DNA from: DRKI01 sp011051875
GTDB lineage: Bacteria > Desulfobacterota > Desulfobulbia > Desulfobulbales > Desulfobulbaceae
Direction: 5' to 3'
DNA length: 64,000 nt
Assembly: GCA_026990385.1 (NCBI GenBank)
Contig: JALXDL010000024.1
Coordinates: 1 to 64,000, forward strand
Below are positions 1 to 7,136 of this stretch, piece after piece (the stretch's first letter is position 1; each line of letters opens with the position of its first letter). The notes beneath the pieces were generated by a model. That model did not search any database and was not told where the DNA came from. It saw only the letters and a program-made list of their open reading frames with translations. A program made the translations under genes and the position numbers.

Positions 1-178
1 GAACGATGCAGTGGAGATGGGGATGATACTGCATCTGTCGGCCCCAGGTATGGAGCACGGCAGTGAATCCCGGCGTCTCGGCGCCGATGAAGCGTTTGTC
101 CCTGGCGAGGGTCTACAAAGCGGTTGCCGCTGCGGCGAAGAGGGCGGCATAGGCCACTTTCTGGGGCTCCTCGATGTT
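1..178 (-). pseudogene. IS91-family transposase fragment (remnant)
   Basis: The minus strand reads as one frame containing LARDKRFIGAETPGFTAVLH followed by TWGRQMQYHPHLHCIV. This is the typical core of IS91/ISCR-type (Y2) rolling-circle transposases, upstream of the catalytic region. The frame is interrupted by a TAG stop (plus-strand 113-115) just before LARDKRF, and runs off the left edge. Only about 60 codons are present. It is therefore a decayed or truncated copy. The plus-strand ORF over the same bases is a shadow. Confidence 0.7.
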
Positions 179-237
179 TCGAGTTGATTTGGTCCAACTA
201 TATAAATCCACTCTCGAAACTCGAAAAGTCGAGGAGC
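166..237. repeat. 19-bp imperfect inverted repeat beside the transposase remnant
   Basis: GCTCCTCGATGTTTCGAGT (166-184) is the reverse complement of ACTCGAAAAGTCGAGGAGC (219-237) apart from two central mismatches. The 34-bp spacer is AT-rich. The left arm lies within the transposase remnant frame, so it could be an element-associated hairpin or a chance flank. IS91 elements end in hairpins rather than classical inverted repeats. Function not known. Confidence 0.5.
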
Positions 238-254
238 ATTTTTCAGCGCCTCTC

Positions 255-1028
255 TCAGCGCTTCAGGTAAGTGAATGCCCGTGCTCCCTTCACATCGAGA
301 CGGCCCAGGTGACATTGCCGCTGGAAACGGTAGAGGCGAATGATGACCAGCGCTTCTTCCGCTGCCTGCTGATTATCGCCGAAATCCCAGAGTTTCCTGC
401 CATTACTCTCCAGGTAGAAGAATGGGCGGCCTTTTTTGTCGCGTATTTCCATCAGCTTCAGCCTTGCCGGCGAGAAATTTGTGCAGAACTCGTATTCAGG
501 TGCCACATAAGTGCGCGAAGGCGGCTTTCCCGGCAGCAACAGTTTGTAAAATCGTCCGATATCGACGGGTTCGGTGCCTGGCAGCAGCATGAAATGCAAT
601 GCCTTGTTCGGCCGACCGATGTAACAGAGCCTGTCTGGTCTGTAGTAGCGAATCGCGGCCTGTGCCCATCGGGCCGCCTCCTTCGCCCTGCGGTCGCGGC
701 CAAACCGCTCAATCCAATGCCGGCCTGAAAGAAGACTGTAGTGCCCATCCACCCGCCGCACCACCAGCCTGGAGGCATCCACCGGCACACAATCGAGCCG
801 CTGTATACGGGCTCGAACCTTCTCCTCGTCGACGTGGATCTCCCAGGGTTTGCCATCTTGGTCTTCGAATTTCAGCACTCCCTCCAAACGTTCAGCAAGG
901 CTGCGCGCAATCTTGTCCGCATCGGAGGCGCCAACGGCAGGAACATAGAAAAGAACCAACAGAACGGGTATTCCAATCCGGCAGAAACACCTGCCAGTGA
1001 CTCCAGAGAAGCATCTCAACCATGCCAT
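255..1028 (-). CDS. Secreted protein of unknown function with two internal repeats
   Basis: A 257-aa frame. The N-terminus has a basic segment followed by a hydrophobic stretch (about residues 18-34, IGIPVLLVLFYVPAVGA), consistent with a Sec signal peptide cleaved near VGA-S. The mature part holds two related units. One contains AKEAARWAQAAIRYYRPDRL followed by CYIGRP (about residues 115-140). The other contains AAEEALVIIRLYRFQRQCHL followed by GRLD (about 222-246). Each has an alanine-rich helix, an aromatic/arginine segment and one conserved Cys, which might pair after export. I do not recognise the family. It stands alone with no operon partner. Confidence 0.6.
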   Translation of the reverse strand: MAWLRCFSGVTGRCFCRIGIPVLLVLFYVPAVGASDADKIARSLAERLEGVLKFEDQDGKPWEIHVDEEKVRARIQRLDCVPVDASRLVVRRVDGHYSLLSGRHWIERFGRDRRAKEAARWAQAAIRYYRPDRLCYIGRPNKALHFMLLPGTEPVDIGRFYKLLLPGKPPSRTYVAPEYEFCTNFSPARLKLMEIRDKKGRPFFYLESNGRKLWDFGDNQQAAEEALVIIRLYRFQRQCHLGRLDVKGARAFTYLKR

Positions 1029-1468
1029 TCCTATATCCTCCCCACACTTCTGGCTACCGGTTGTGTTGCCGTTTCTCCCGCCATTGCTCGCAAGGGGAAT
1101 CAGGCCGCGTCCGGCCGTCGGGCTGGCGATTTGAAAGGATGTTCTTTCCCCTCTTGGACAAGGATGAATCTAGCCGATTTTACAGATGCTCCATCTCATT
1201 TCTTGCTCTTTCCGGAATGATTCCAGTGGGGTGTTTCCTTTTTTCCAGCCCCTTGCCTTCCCGCATCCGGTCACAGGCTCATGGCAGGTTAAATCAAAGA
1301 AACTGGCCATGCACCTTACTCAACCGGCCACAACATGTAGTAATGTGGCCATGGAAGAGAAAAAGCACCCTGTTTGCGGCATTGATTATCCTGGTACTTT
1401 TCAGGAATTTGATGAGTGGTGTAGCACTGGAAATGCTGTCTTGCCAATATGATAAAACTTGGGTGGCC
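1029..1468. other. 440-bp stretch without a supported gene
   Basis: Open frames here (for example plus-strand 1022-1519 and 1186-1452) have irregular composition and no recognisable domain or good ribosome binding site. The segment lies upstream of the minus-strand secreted protein gene, so it should contain that gene's promoter, but no convincing -35/-10 pair was found. Confidence 0.5.
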
Positions 1469-1879
1469 TCATGGATTATGCCGCTCCAGTACCTCCCTCA
1501 CCTCCGGTTCAATGGCTGAACCGACAAGAACCTTGATCTGTTTCTTATCCCTGTCTGCAAAGATTTCTTCTGCCGGCAGGCCGATATTGATAAGATCATC
1601 GGTAACATTCTTCAGGGTGTCGGCCGAGGCGTAGGTGGCGGTTATGACCCGGGCGGTTTGCCGTTCCTCAAGCTCCCTGGTCTCCGTGCCGGTGGGATGG
1701 TGCCTGTTCACCACCTCCAGAATTTCACGCTCGATCTCCGGCCCGGAAATGATCTTCAACTGCAGCCCCTCCCGATTGACAAACAGCTTTTCGGCAGGCA
1801 GGCCGACATTGACCAGATCGTCCATGGTATTTTTCAGGGTATCCGCAGATGCATAGGTCGCTGTAATGATACGTACCAT
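1469..1879 (-). CDS. Small protein made of two tandem copies of a ~61-aa domain
   Basis: A 136-aa product made almost entirely of two homologous units. Each starts with ITATYASADTLKN, continues through DDL(V/I)N(V/I)GLPAE, and ends with E(I/V)xEVxxRH(H/N)P. The start chosen is the Met before VRIITATY, because GGAGGTAAG precedes it by a few bases. The longer upstream frame (to 2026) looks non-coding. The unit resembles small alpha/beta stress-type domains of general-stress YflT-like proteins. That similarity is an impression, not an established assignment. It is cytosolic, with no signal or membrane segment. Confidence 0.75.
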   Translation of the reverse strand: MVRIITATYASADTLKNTMDDLVNVGLPAEKLFVNREGLQLKIISGPEIEREILEVVNRHHPTGTETRELEERQTARVITATYASADTLKNVTDDLINIGLPAEEIFADRDKKQIKVLVGSAIEPEVREVLERHNP

Positions 1880-2262
1880 CGTCTTACCTCCTGGTGGTTG
1901 TACGGTTTCGCCTGGTCGGAGTATGCCTCTGCCTGCAGGCCATCTTTCCCGGACCGTGATGTGGACCGGAAAGGAGACAGTCGCTGCATTCGACGCGTAC
2001 CGGCCCTGGACTAGGCCCTGCAACATCCTGAAAAAAATATAAGTACGAATCCCCGGCTGCGCGATATTTTTTCAACCTGCCGCCCCACGTGAGCACGGCC
2101 GACATCAAGGCAATGAACTTTCCCAGGAACCGGACGAAGGGGATAAGAAAGGATCAGGCCCGGGGTTCATGACAGAACAGCCGGGGCGCGGCATGATGAG
2201 AACAGGGAACCGGGCCGGGGGATATGCCGTGGTGACAGCTCATTCCGCCCCGGCCCTGCGAA
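1880..2262. other. 383-bp intergenic stretch, no gene seen
   Basis: Between the tandem-domain gene and the beta-barrel gene, both on the minus strand. The minus-strand frame 1884-2108 has arginine-rich, low-complexity composition and no start signal, so I do not call it. No clear terminator hairpin with a T-run was found. Confidence 0.4.
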
Positions 2263-2814
2263 CTAGAAGTGAAATTTAAGCCCCACGTTGGCAGTAAACC
2301 CGTTGACACTGATATCGCCGTGGCCATCAGTATCAATGGAGCTGAACCTGTACAGTGCCTCGCCAAAGATCCTGAACAGGGGTATCCCCGGATCCAGTTC
2401 CATGCCTCCTCCCAGGTAGCCGCCAAAGCTTGAATCCACGTCAAACCGATCGGCATCGGCATATATGTAGGAAAGCCCGCCCAGCAGGTAGGGATCGGCA
2501 GCAGCGCCGGGCAGGAAATGGACCTGCAGTCCCAGGTCAAACGGGGTCAGGGTAAGGTCGTCACCGGGGCCGATATCACTGTCTTCAAAGTAGTACATCC
2601 GCCCGTCCAGGCGCAGGTGCTCGGTGAAAAGAGGCAGGCTGAGACCAAGCCCGGCCCCCCAGGATCCATCAACGTCATTCTTGTCCCAGTAGCTGGCAAA
2701 ACCGTAGAGATCGATCGCCATTGCCGGCGGTGCACTGAGCAGCGCCAGCAGAACAACTCCTGGAATCCACAGCCAGACTCTCTGCAATTCTTTCCTCCTT
2801 GACCAGAAAACCAA
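2263..2814 (-). CDS. Outer-membrane beta-barrel protein (small OmpA/OmpW-like barrel)
   Basis: A 183-aa frame with a hydrophobic signal segment (WLWIPGVVLLALLSAPPAMA, about residues 15-34) and a likely signal peptidase cleavage after AMA. The mature part has alternating polar/hydrophobic strands (LYGFASYW, GAGLGLSLPLF, DPYLLGGLSYIYADADRF, SSFGGYLGGGMELD). It ends in NVGLKFHF, an aromatic C-terminus of the kind recognised by the BAM complex. It probably sits in the outer membrane, cargo unknown. The conserved-glycine pattern is that of small 8-stranded barrels. No operon partner; dispersed repeats lie upstream. Confidence 0.75.
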   Translation of the reverse strand: MVFWSRRKELQRVWLWIPGVVLLALLSAPPAMAIDLYGFASYWDKNDVDGSWGAGLGLSLPLFTEHLRLDGRMYYFEDSDIGPGDDLTLTPFDLGLQVHFLPGAAADPYLLGGLSYIYADADRFDVDSSFGGYLGGGMELDPGIPLFRIFGEALYRFSSIDTDGHGDISVNGFTANVGLKFHF

Positions 2815-2820
2815 TCCGTA

Positions 2821-2908
2821 CGTAAGTTGTCACAGGCACCCCGTCTCTGCACCGTCGCGCCGACCCGCGTAGAGGCCCATGGCGAACCGGCACGCCTGCA
2901 CGTGGCAG
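2821..2908 (+). repeat. Dispersed palindromic repeat, copy A (3'-truncated)
   Basis: Begins CGTAAGTTGTCACAGGCACC and runs through ACCGGCACGCCTGCAC, as do copies near 3090, 5838 and 18717. It lacks the right inverted arm. It belongs to a MITE/REP-like intergenic family in this window. Confidence 0.65.
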
Positions 2909-3089
2909 CACCGGGCGATCCGACCTTCTTTTCCCAGTTTTCATAGCCGGCTGTTCTCCCGCCGCTGGCGAAAGAACAGGTCTCATCACTGTCCCCTGAT
3001 ATACCCCGGCCCCGACCGAGAGACAACAGGAATATCCGCCGGCCGCCCTGAAAAACTCCACCAGGGCCTGCCGTCTCATCGTTCCCGGA

Positions 3090-3204
3090 GTACGTTGTCA
3101 CAGGCACCCCGGCTCTGCACCGGCACGCCTGCACTGATACGGAGCACCTGTGCCAACTTACAGTCTTATAAAATTGAAAACAACGAGTTATCAAGCCTGT
3201 GGCC
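3090..3204 (+). repeat. Dispersed palindromic repeat, copy B
   Basis: Starts TACGTTGTCACAGGCACC, contains ACCGGCACGCCTGCAC, and has the right arm CACCTGTGCCAACTTACAG. The tail is AAAACAACGAGTTATCAA followed by CCTGTG. The left TTGTCACAGG and right CCTGTGCCAA arms are inverted, giving a hairpin-capable element of about 70 bp plus a conserved tail. It lies downstream of the radical SAM gene. Confidence 0.7.
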
Positions 3205-3330
3205 AGTTCCTTCCAGGGTAGGGATCGGGATTCGATACCGCAAACCACCCGTCCGCGGACCGACGCAGGAGGCTCAGAGCCTCCCGGCCCGGGGCAGAAT
3301 GAAAACCTCTCGATTCAGGAACACACCGGT

Positions 3331-4701
3331 TCAGGCCCCGGACATCCCGGATCCGGAGGCCTGTTCCAGGATGGATGCAAAGCGTGTCTCAATCCACTGC
3401 CGGCGCACATTGCAGGCCGGCGATGTCAGGACATCACCGGTGAGTTCGTAGGCGCTGCCCATGCAGCCGCCCCCGCAGTAGCCCTGCCAACGACACGTCC
3501 TGCACCCTGTGATCATGGTGGCGCGTTTCCGGCTCAGTTCCCGTATCCGGCGTATCCTGTCACCGTTGACCATGGACCCGAGACTACAGGAGCGAATGTT
3601 GCCGAGCAGAAACTCCGTACCATGGTGGAAGCACTGACAGGGATAGACATTGCCCTGCGGATCTATCCTGAACTGGGTGCCGATGGAACACTGATAGGGC
3701 CGGCCGGCCTGGAGAATATCCATGGAGAAACAGTCGGCCAGCAGGTCCATTTCGCCCTGCAGCTCGGCCGAGCGAATCCTGACCGTTTCCCAGAAGGCCA
3801 CGGTCTGATCCCGGTCGAGACAGAGCTCCTCCCACTGCTCCGTGGCGCGGCCGGAACGGGAAAGGGGCGGATACTGGACCACCGGGATTCCCCGCTCTCT
3901 GGCAAACCAGATGATGGCTTCCACCTCATGATGGTTGGGCCGCATGGGAGTAAAAGCGATCACCAGGTCACCGGATTTTCCTCGCTCCACCAAGGCGTCT
4001 ATTCCCCGGACAGCGGCCCGGTAACTGCCCTTGCCCCTGATACTGTCATGGACCGCCTCGGTGGCGCCATCCAGGCTGATCTGGATCTTGACGGGAAGAT
4101 CGGCCATGGTCGCCGCCAGCCGCTCGTCGATGAGGGTGGCATTGGTGCCCACGGAAACCAGGAGACCCGCCGCAAGTGCATGGTTGACGATCTCCAGCCA
4201 GTCGGGACGAAGCAGGGGTTCCCCGCCCCCAACGGCCACTGAAAAGCCACCATTGTCAGCCACCTCGTCGACCAGGGCCCGGATCTCGCGCCCGGTCAGC
4301 TCGTTTTGTGCACTCCTGCCGGCGGCCAGGTAACAGTGGCGGCAGCGCAGGTTGCACTTTCCGGTGATCTCCAGGGCTATTCCCTGGAACCGGTTTTCCC
4401 GGGGCGGCTGTTTCTCATCGCCTGTTTGCAGGATGCGGTTTGACACCATCTCCCCGATAAAGGAAACAGTGGTCTGGAGCGCTTCTGCCGGGTCAGTCCC
4501 GGAATCCCCGATGCAGGAGGCGATATCTGCCAGGGAACGGGTCCCGTCACAGAGCCGCAGCAGCTCCATTGCGTCCCTGTTGATCACAGCCCAGCTCGGA
4601 GCCGATGGTTCAAGAACAAAAAACCTCTCTTCAGGCCCGGCATGGGGCAGTGCCTCGATATGAAGTTTTCCCGCCGGCCTGGGGCAGTATGCGGTGTTCA
4701 T
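3331..4701 (-). CDS. PqqD-like / radical SAM / SPASM-domain peptide maturase
   Basis: A 456-aa product. Residues about 20-110 resemble a PqqD-type peptide-binding domain (VLEPSAPSWAVINRDAMELL, DGTRSLADIA). A radical SAM core follows with GKCNLRCRHCY (CxxxCxxC for the [4Fe-4S]/SAM cluster), GGGEPLLR and QISLDGA. A cysteine-rich SPASM end follows (YPCQCFHHG, GCRTCRWQGYCGGGCMG, SPACNV). This architecture is typical of enzymes that modify ribosomally made peptides, or of PqqE/heme-maturation relatives. The start was taken at MNTAYC, with GAGGG just upstream. An in-frame ATG at 4884 with GGGAGG would add 61 residues of unlikely composition. No obvious precursor peptide was found; the nearest same-strand gene is the unknown 5017-5811. 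Confidence 0.85.
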   Translation of the reverse strand: MNTAYCPRPAGKLHIEALPHAGPEERFFVLEPSAPSWAVINRDAMELLRLCDGTRSLADIASCIGDSGTDPAEALQTTVSFIGEMVSNRILQTGDEKQPPRENRFQGIALEITGKCNLRCRHCYLAAGRSAQNELTGREIRALVDEVADNGGFSVAVGGGEPLLRPDWLEIVNHALAAGLLVSVGTNATLIDERLAATMADLPVKIQISLDGATEAVHDSIRGKGSYRAAVRGIDALVERGKSGDLVIAFTPMRPNHHEVEAIIWFARERGIPVVQYPPLSRSGRATEQWEELCLDRDQTVAFWETVRIRSAELQGEMDLLADCFSMDILQAGRPYQCSIGTQFRIDPQGNVYPCQCFHHGTEFLLGNIRSCSLGSMVNGDRIRRIRELSRKRATMITGCRTCRWQGYCGGGCMGSAYELTGDVLTSPACNVRRQWIETRFASILEQASGSGMSGA

Positions 4702-4950
4702 GGCAACCCTCTTTTGTTCAGCAAGAGCAGGATGCGGAAGCTCTGTGCCCGCAGGAACAGCCCTCCCGGGTTCAGCCGTCAACCAGCCAGCCGCAATCGG
4801 ACACGGCGACCGGACGGGGTCTCGCAATGTCCGGCCGGCCTGCCGGATATCGCCGTAAGCGATAACAGGGCACCCCTTCCGCATGCGCTGGAACCTCCCG
4901 ATATAGGGGTGGTGTATAATTGTGAAGTCCGGTCACGCCCAGTTGTGGCA

Positions 4951-5013
4951 CCCTGCAACCGCTTGCACGTCCTGCATTGATTCCGGGTAAACGGATAACC
5001 CGTGATCGGTTCC
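4951..5013 (+). repeat. Dispersed repeat tail, copy F
   Basis: Contains CCCTGCAACCGCTT, then TGATTCCGGGTAAACGGATA and ACCCGTGATCGGTT. The same order of blocks occurs at 10990-11054, and the terminal CCCGTGATCGGTTAC block also ends the palindromic repeat copies C and D. It fills most of the 315-bp gap between the radical SAM gene and the 264-aa gene upstream of it. Confidence 0.6.
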
Positions 5014-5016
5014 GTG

Positions 5017-5811
5017 TCACCCGTACTTGCGGACCAGGTCGAGAGCGTGCAACAGTTCAGGGGCCGGAATGCCAACCCACCACCAGCGGTCGATGATCAC
5101 CGCCGGAGCGAGATAACGTTTCCGGCCGCCCATCTCGATGATACCCGGCAGGGGCCTGAGCCTCGATGCGGCAGGTTCGGGGGTGGGATCGGCGTGGATG
5201 TAGAGCTGGGGACCGAAGCCGCGGACATCGGCCATACGCCGGGCCACGCCGACCTTCTGGGCATAGACCGGGGCCGGAAACACAACCGGCGTAAAGACGC
5301 AACCTTCATGCTTGCCGAACCTGATGCCGGCCTCCTCGAGGACCGGAAAGAGGGCATTGGTGAGGGCAGCCATCAGTTCCCGGTCCGTGACGATACGCCG
5401 CATCAGGTCACCGCTAGTGCGAATCGGGACCGGATCGTCGGCCACCTCGTTGATGATCCGCAGTTTCTCCAGCACCTTCAGGCTGAACGGATCAAGCGGG
5501 CCACACTGGGGAATACAGGCCGTGTACCTGGCATGATCTATGGCCGCATCCATGCTGACACCGTCATCCTGGATCACCAGGTCATCAATGACCGCCTTCA
5601 GCATCGCCGCCCGGGACCGGGCCGCAAGCTCCGTGACCTCCTTGCTGCTGAATGTGAAAACACGCGGCTCAAACACATAGCTCATGCCGGGCAACCTGAC
5701 ATCGAACTTCTTGAAAACCTTTTCGACCCGCCCGGCGATGGCGGACATCAACCCGGGATCTGCGGTGATGACTTTCTTCAGCCTGTTGCTCTTCTTGATA
5801 TTCCAGTTCAT
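5017..5811 (-). CDS. Unrecognised 264-aa protein adjacent to the radical SAM gene
   Basis: The start is fixed by GGGAGG five bases before the ATG at 5811. The protein is soluble, without signal peptide or transmembrane segment. Its N-terminus is basic and helical (MNWNIKKSNRLKKVI). Cys residues are few (CIPQCGP near residue 116, and GCVF). The C-terminal part has DRWWWVGIPAPELLHALDL. I do not recognise a family. Position on the same strand upstream of the radical SAM gene suggests a partner or substrate-carrying role, but 315 bp including a dispersed repeat separate them, so co-transcription is uncertain. Confidence 0.7.
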   Translation of the reverse strand: MNWNIKKSNRLKKVITADPGLMSAIAGRVEKVFKKFDVRLPGMSYVFEPRVFTFSSKEVTELAARSRAAMLKAVIDDLVIQDDGVSMDAAIDHARYTACIPQCGPLDPFSLKVLEKLRIINEVADDPVPIRTSGDLMRRIVTDRELMAALTNALFPVLEEAGIRFGKHEGCVFTPVVFPAPVYAQKVGVARRMADVRGFGPQLYIHADPTPEPAASRLRPLPGIIEMGGRKRYLAPAVIIDRWWWVGIPAPELLHALDLVRKYG

Positions 5812-5837
5812 GGCCACCTCCCTGCTATGAGATCGGA

Positions 5838-5986
5838 CGTAAGTTGTCACAGCCACCAGGCTCTGAACGGCCACATCGGCCCGCATGAAGGGCCTGTAGT
5901 GAACCGGCACGCCTGCACAGATATGGGGCCCCTGTGCCAACTTACAGTTCTGAGGATGTGAAAACGTTCACCCTGTGATCGGTTAC
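5838..5986 (+). repeat. Dispersed palindromic repeat, copy C (most complete)
   Basis: The left arm GTAAGTTGTCACAG (5839-5852) pairs with the right arm CTGTGCCAACTTAC (5932-5945), with 13 of 14 bases complementary. The tail is GAGGATGTGAAAACGTTCAC followed by CCTGTGATCGGTTAC. The interior contains GGGCCTGTAGTGAACCGGCA, shared with copy D. It lies just upstream of the 264-aa gene. The structure is MITE-like; no coding content. Confidence 0.75.
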
Positions 5987-6355
5987 GATCAGGCCATGAT
6001 GCCGACCTTTTGCTTCACGGCCCTCCCTGCCCGGAAAGAGCCCCTGTGCCCTTTGCCGTACTGTGCCGGATTGAATCCAGGATAACCGGCCCGTGGTAAC
6101 GAAACGGTAACAGATGGTCATTTTTCATCTGCGCAACCGAAACAAGGTTTTCATTCTGTGCGGATGCAACGGTGAACAGACGTTTACATTCTCCCTGCTG
6201 ATATGATAGGTTGCTGCAGGTATCGTGGAAAACACCTCAGGATGACGAGCCAAACAGAAGAAGCGGCCGACTGCTCTCTTTTTCCCATCCTGTGGGCCCG
6301 GCTTCCCGGAGTGCCCCGGTGCCGGTTTCATTGCCGCACAATCCTGACCGCAGAC
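5987..6355. other. 369-bp intergenic stretch upstream of the Rrf2 gene
   Basis: No supported gene. The plus-strand frame open from 6203 is an upstream extension of the Rrf2 gene without family-like sequence. A short direct repeat GGTAAC-N5-GGTAAC occurs near 6094-6110. No convincing promoter was located. Confidence 0.35.
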
Positions 6356-6769
6356 ATGCTCACCATCAGCAGCAAAAGCAGGTACGGCCTGCAGGCGGTC
6401 CTGTCCCTGGCCGAGAATCATGGACACGGACTTCTCCAGATCAAGGATATCTCCCGCCGCAACAACATCCCGCCCCAGTACCTGGGCCAGATATTCAACC
6501 AGCTCGTCAAGGCGGACATCATCCGAAGCGTCCGCGGCAAGAGTGGCGGCTACAGGCTCGCCCGCCCGCCGGAGGAGATCACGGTTCTCGAGATCCTGGA
6601 AGTCCTGGAAGGGAACCTGGAGCTTGTGGGCAGCGACAGCGGGAACGACGCCATCCATGATCTCCTGCGGCAGGCGGAACAGGCCCTGCGAAAGACCTTC
6701 TCCCTGAGCCTGGCCGACCTGCAGGAACAGCAGAAAAAAAAGCAGCAGGTCATCTTCTTCGATATCTGA
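6356..6769 (+). CDS. Rrf2-family (CymR-like) transcription regulator
   Basis: A 137-aa protein starting MLTISSKSRYGLQAVLSLAE, the usual Rrf2 opening. A winged helix-turn-helix follows (ISRRNNIPPQYLGQIFNQLV, SVRGKSGGYRLARPPEEITV). It contains no cysteine, so it cannot ligate an Fe-S cluster as IscR or NsrR do. That matches the CymR-type subgroup, which governs sulfur amino acid genes in Firmicutes. It lies about 150 bp upstream of the sulfur-carrier/MetY operon on the same strand, so control of that operon is the natural inference. The start at 6356 was preferred over 6203 because family members begin here. Confidence 0.88.
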   Translation: MLTISSKSRYGLQAVLSLAENHGHGLLQIKDISRRNNIPPQYLGQIFNQLVKADIIRSVRGKSGGYRLARPPEEITVLEILEVLEGNLELVGSDSGNDAIHDLLRQAEQALRKTFSLSLADLQEQQKKKQQVIFFDI

Positions 6770-6821
6770 ACCGCCTCCTGCCCTTCTCACACGCCTCCCC
6801 TGATCTTTTTTGATATTTTTG

Positions 6822-6850
6822 TTGACACGCCGTTTGCTCTCTCTTATTCT
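6822..6850 (+). promoter_or_regulatory. Sigma70-type promoter of the hcyS-metY operon
   Basis: TTGACA (6822-6827), a 17-bp spacer, then TATTCT (6845-6850), in an AT-rich stretch 70 bp upstream of hcyS. Both hexamers are close to consensus. Confidence 0.7.
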
Positions 6851-6865
6851 TGACTAAAACGATCA

Positions 6866-6876
6866 GCTTACTAAGC
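6866..6876. promoter_or_regulatory. Palindromic operator candidate for the Rrf2 regulator
   Basis: GCTTACTAAGC is a perfect 11-bp palindrome with one central base, starting 16 bp after the -10 box and before the hcyS ribosome binding site. A repressor bound here would block transcription. Assignment to the adjacent Rrf2 protein is inference. Confidence 0.45.
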
Positions 6877-6920
6877 AATAAACACGACCACCAAAAACAG
6901 AGAGAACAGGGAGTCAACAG

Positions 6921-7136
6921 ATGCAGGTACAGATCAATGGAGAACTGGAGGAGCTGCCGGGCGACGCGCTCACCATTGCCGACCTTCTCAGCCGCCGCGA
7001 GGTGGAGTCGCCAGCCATGGTGATGGTCCAGCTGAACGGGGAGTTCGTGGCACAGGGGCAGTATGAAACCACCAGGGTCGCGGACAGAGACCGGGTGGAG
7101 TTTCTCTATTTCATGGGTGGCGGGGCTGCACGATGA
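6921..7136 (+). CDS. hcyS: ThiS/MoaD-like sulfur carrier protein (HcyS-type) with C-terminal extension
   Basis: A 71-aa beta-grasp carrier of ThiS size. The sequence ends FMGGGAAR: the di-glycine that becomes a thiocarboxylate is followed by Ala-Ala-Arg rather than being terminal. The tail must therefore be removed before adenylation. The JAMM peptidase encoded three genes downstream can do this. This is the arrangement known for HcyS in Wolinella succinogenes homocysteine synthesis. A good GGGAG ribosome site precedes the ATG. The stop overlaps the metY start (ATGA), indicating translational coupling. The symbol rests on context with metY, hcyF and hcyD; thiamine ThiS is the alternative but fits less well. 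Confidence 0.82.
   Translation: MQVQINGELEELPGDALTIADLLSRREVESPAMVMVQLNGEFVAQGQYETTRVADRDRVEFLYFMGGGAAR

Noticed and set aside
113..115. In-frame stop in the IS91 remnant as a possible recoded codon
   Set aside because: It is TAG in a decayed transposase, with no reason to suspect recoding.
1022..1519. 165-aa plus-strand frame
   Set aside because: Overlaps the upstream region of two minus-strand genes, with no start signal or recognisable sequence.
4702..4884. N-terminal 61-residue extension of the radical SAM protein
   Set aside because: Possible from a GGGAGG-preceded ATG, but composition is non-coding-like and the PqqD similarity begins after MNTAYC. Left as an alternative start.
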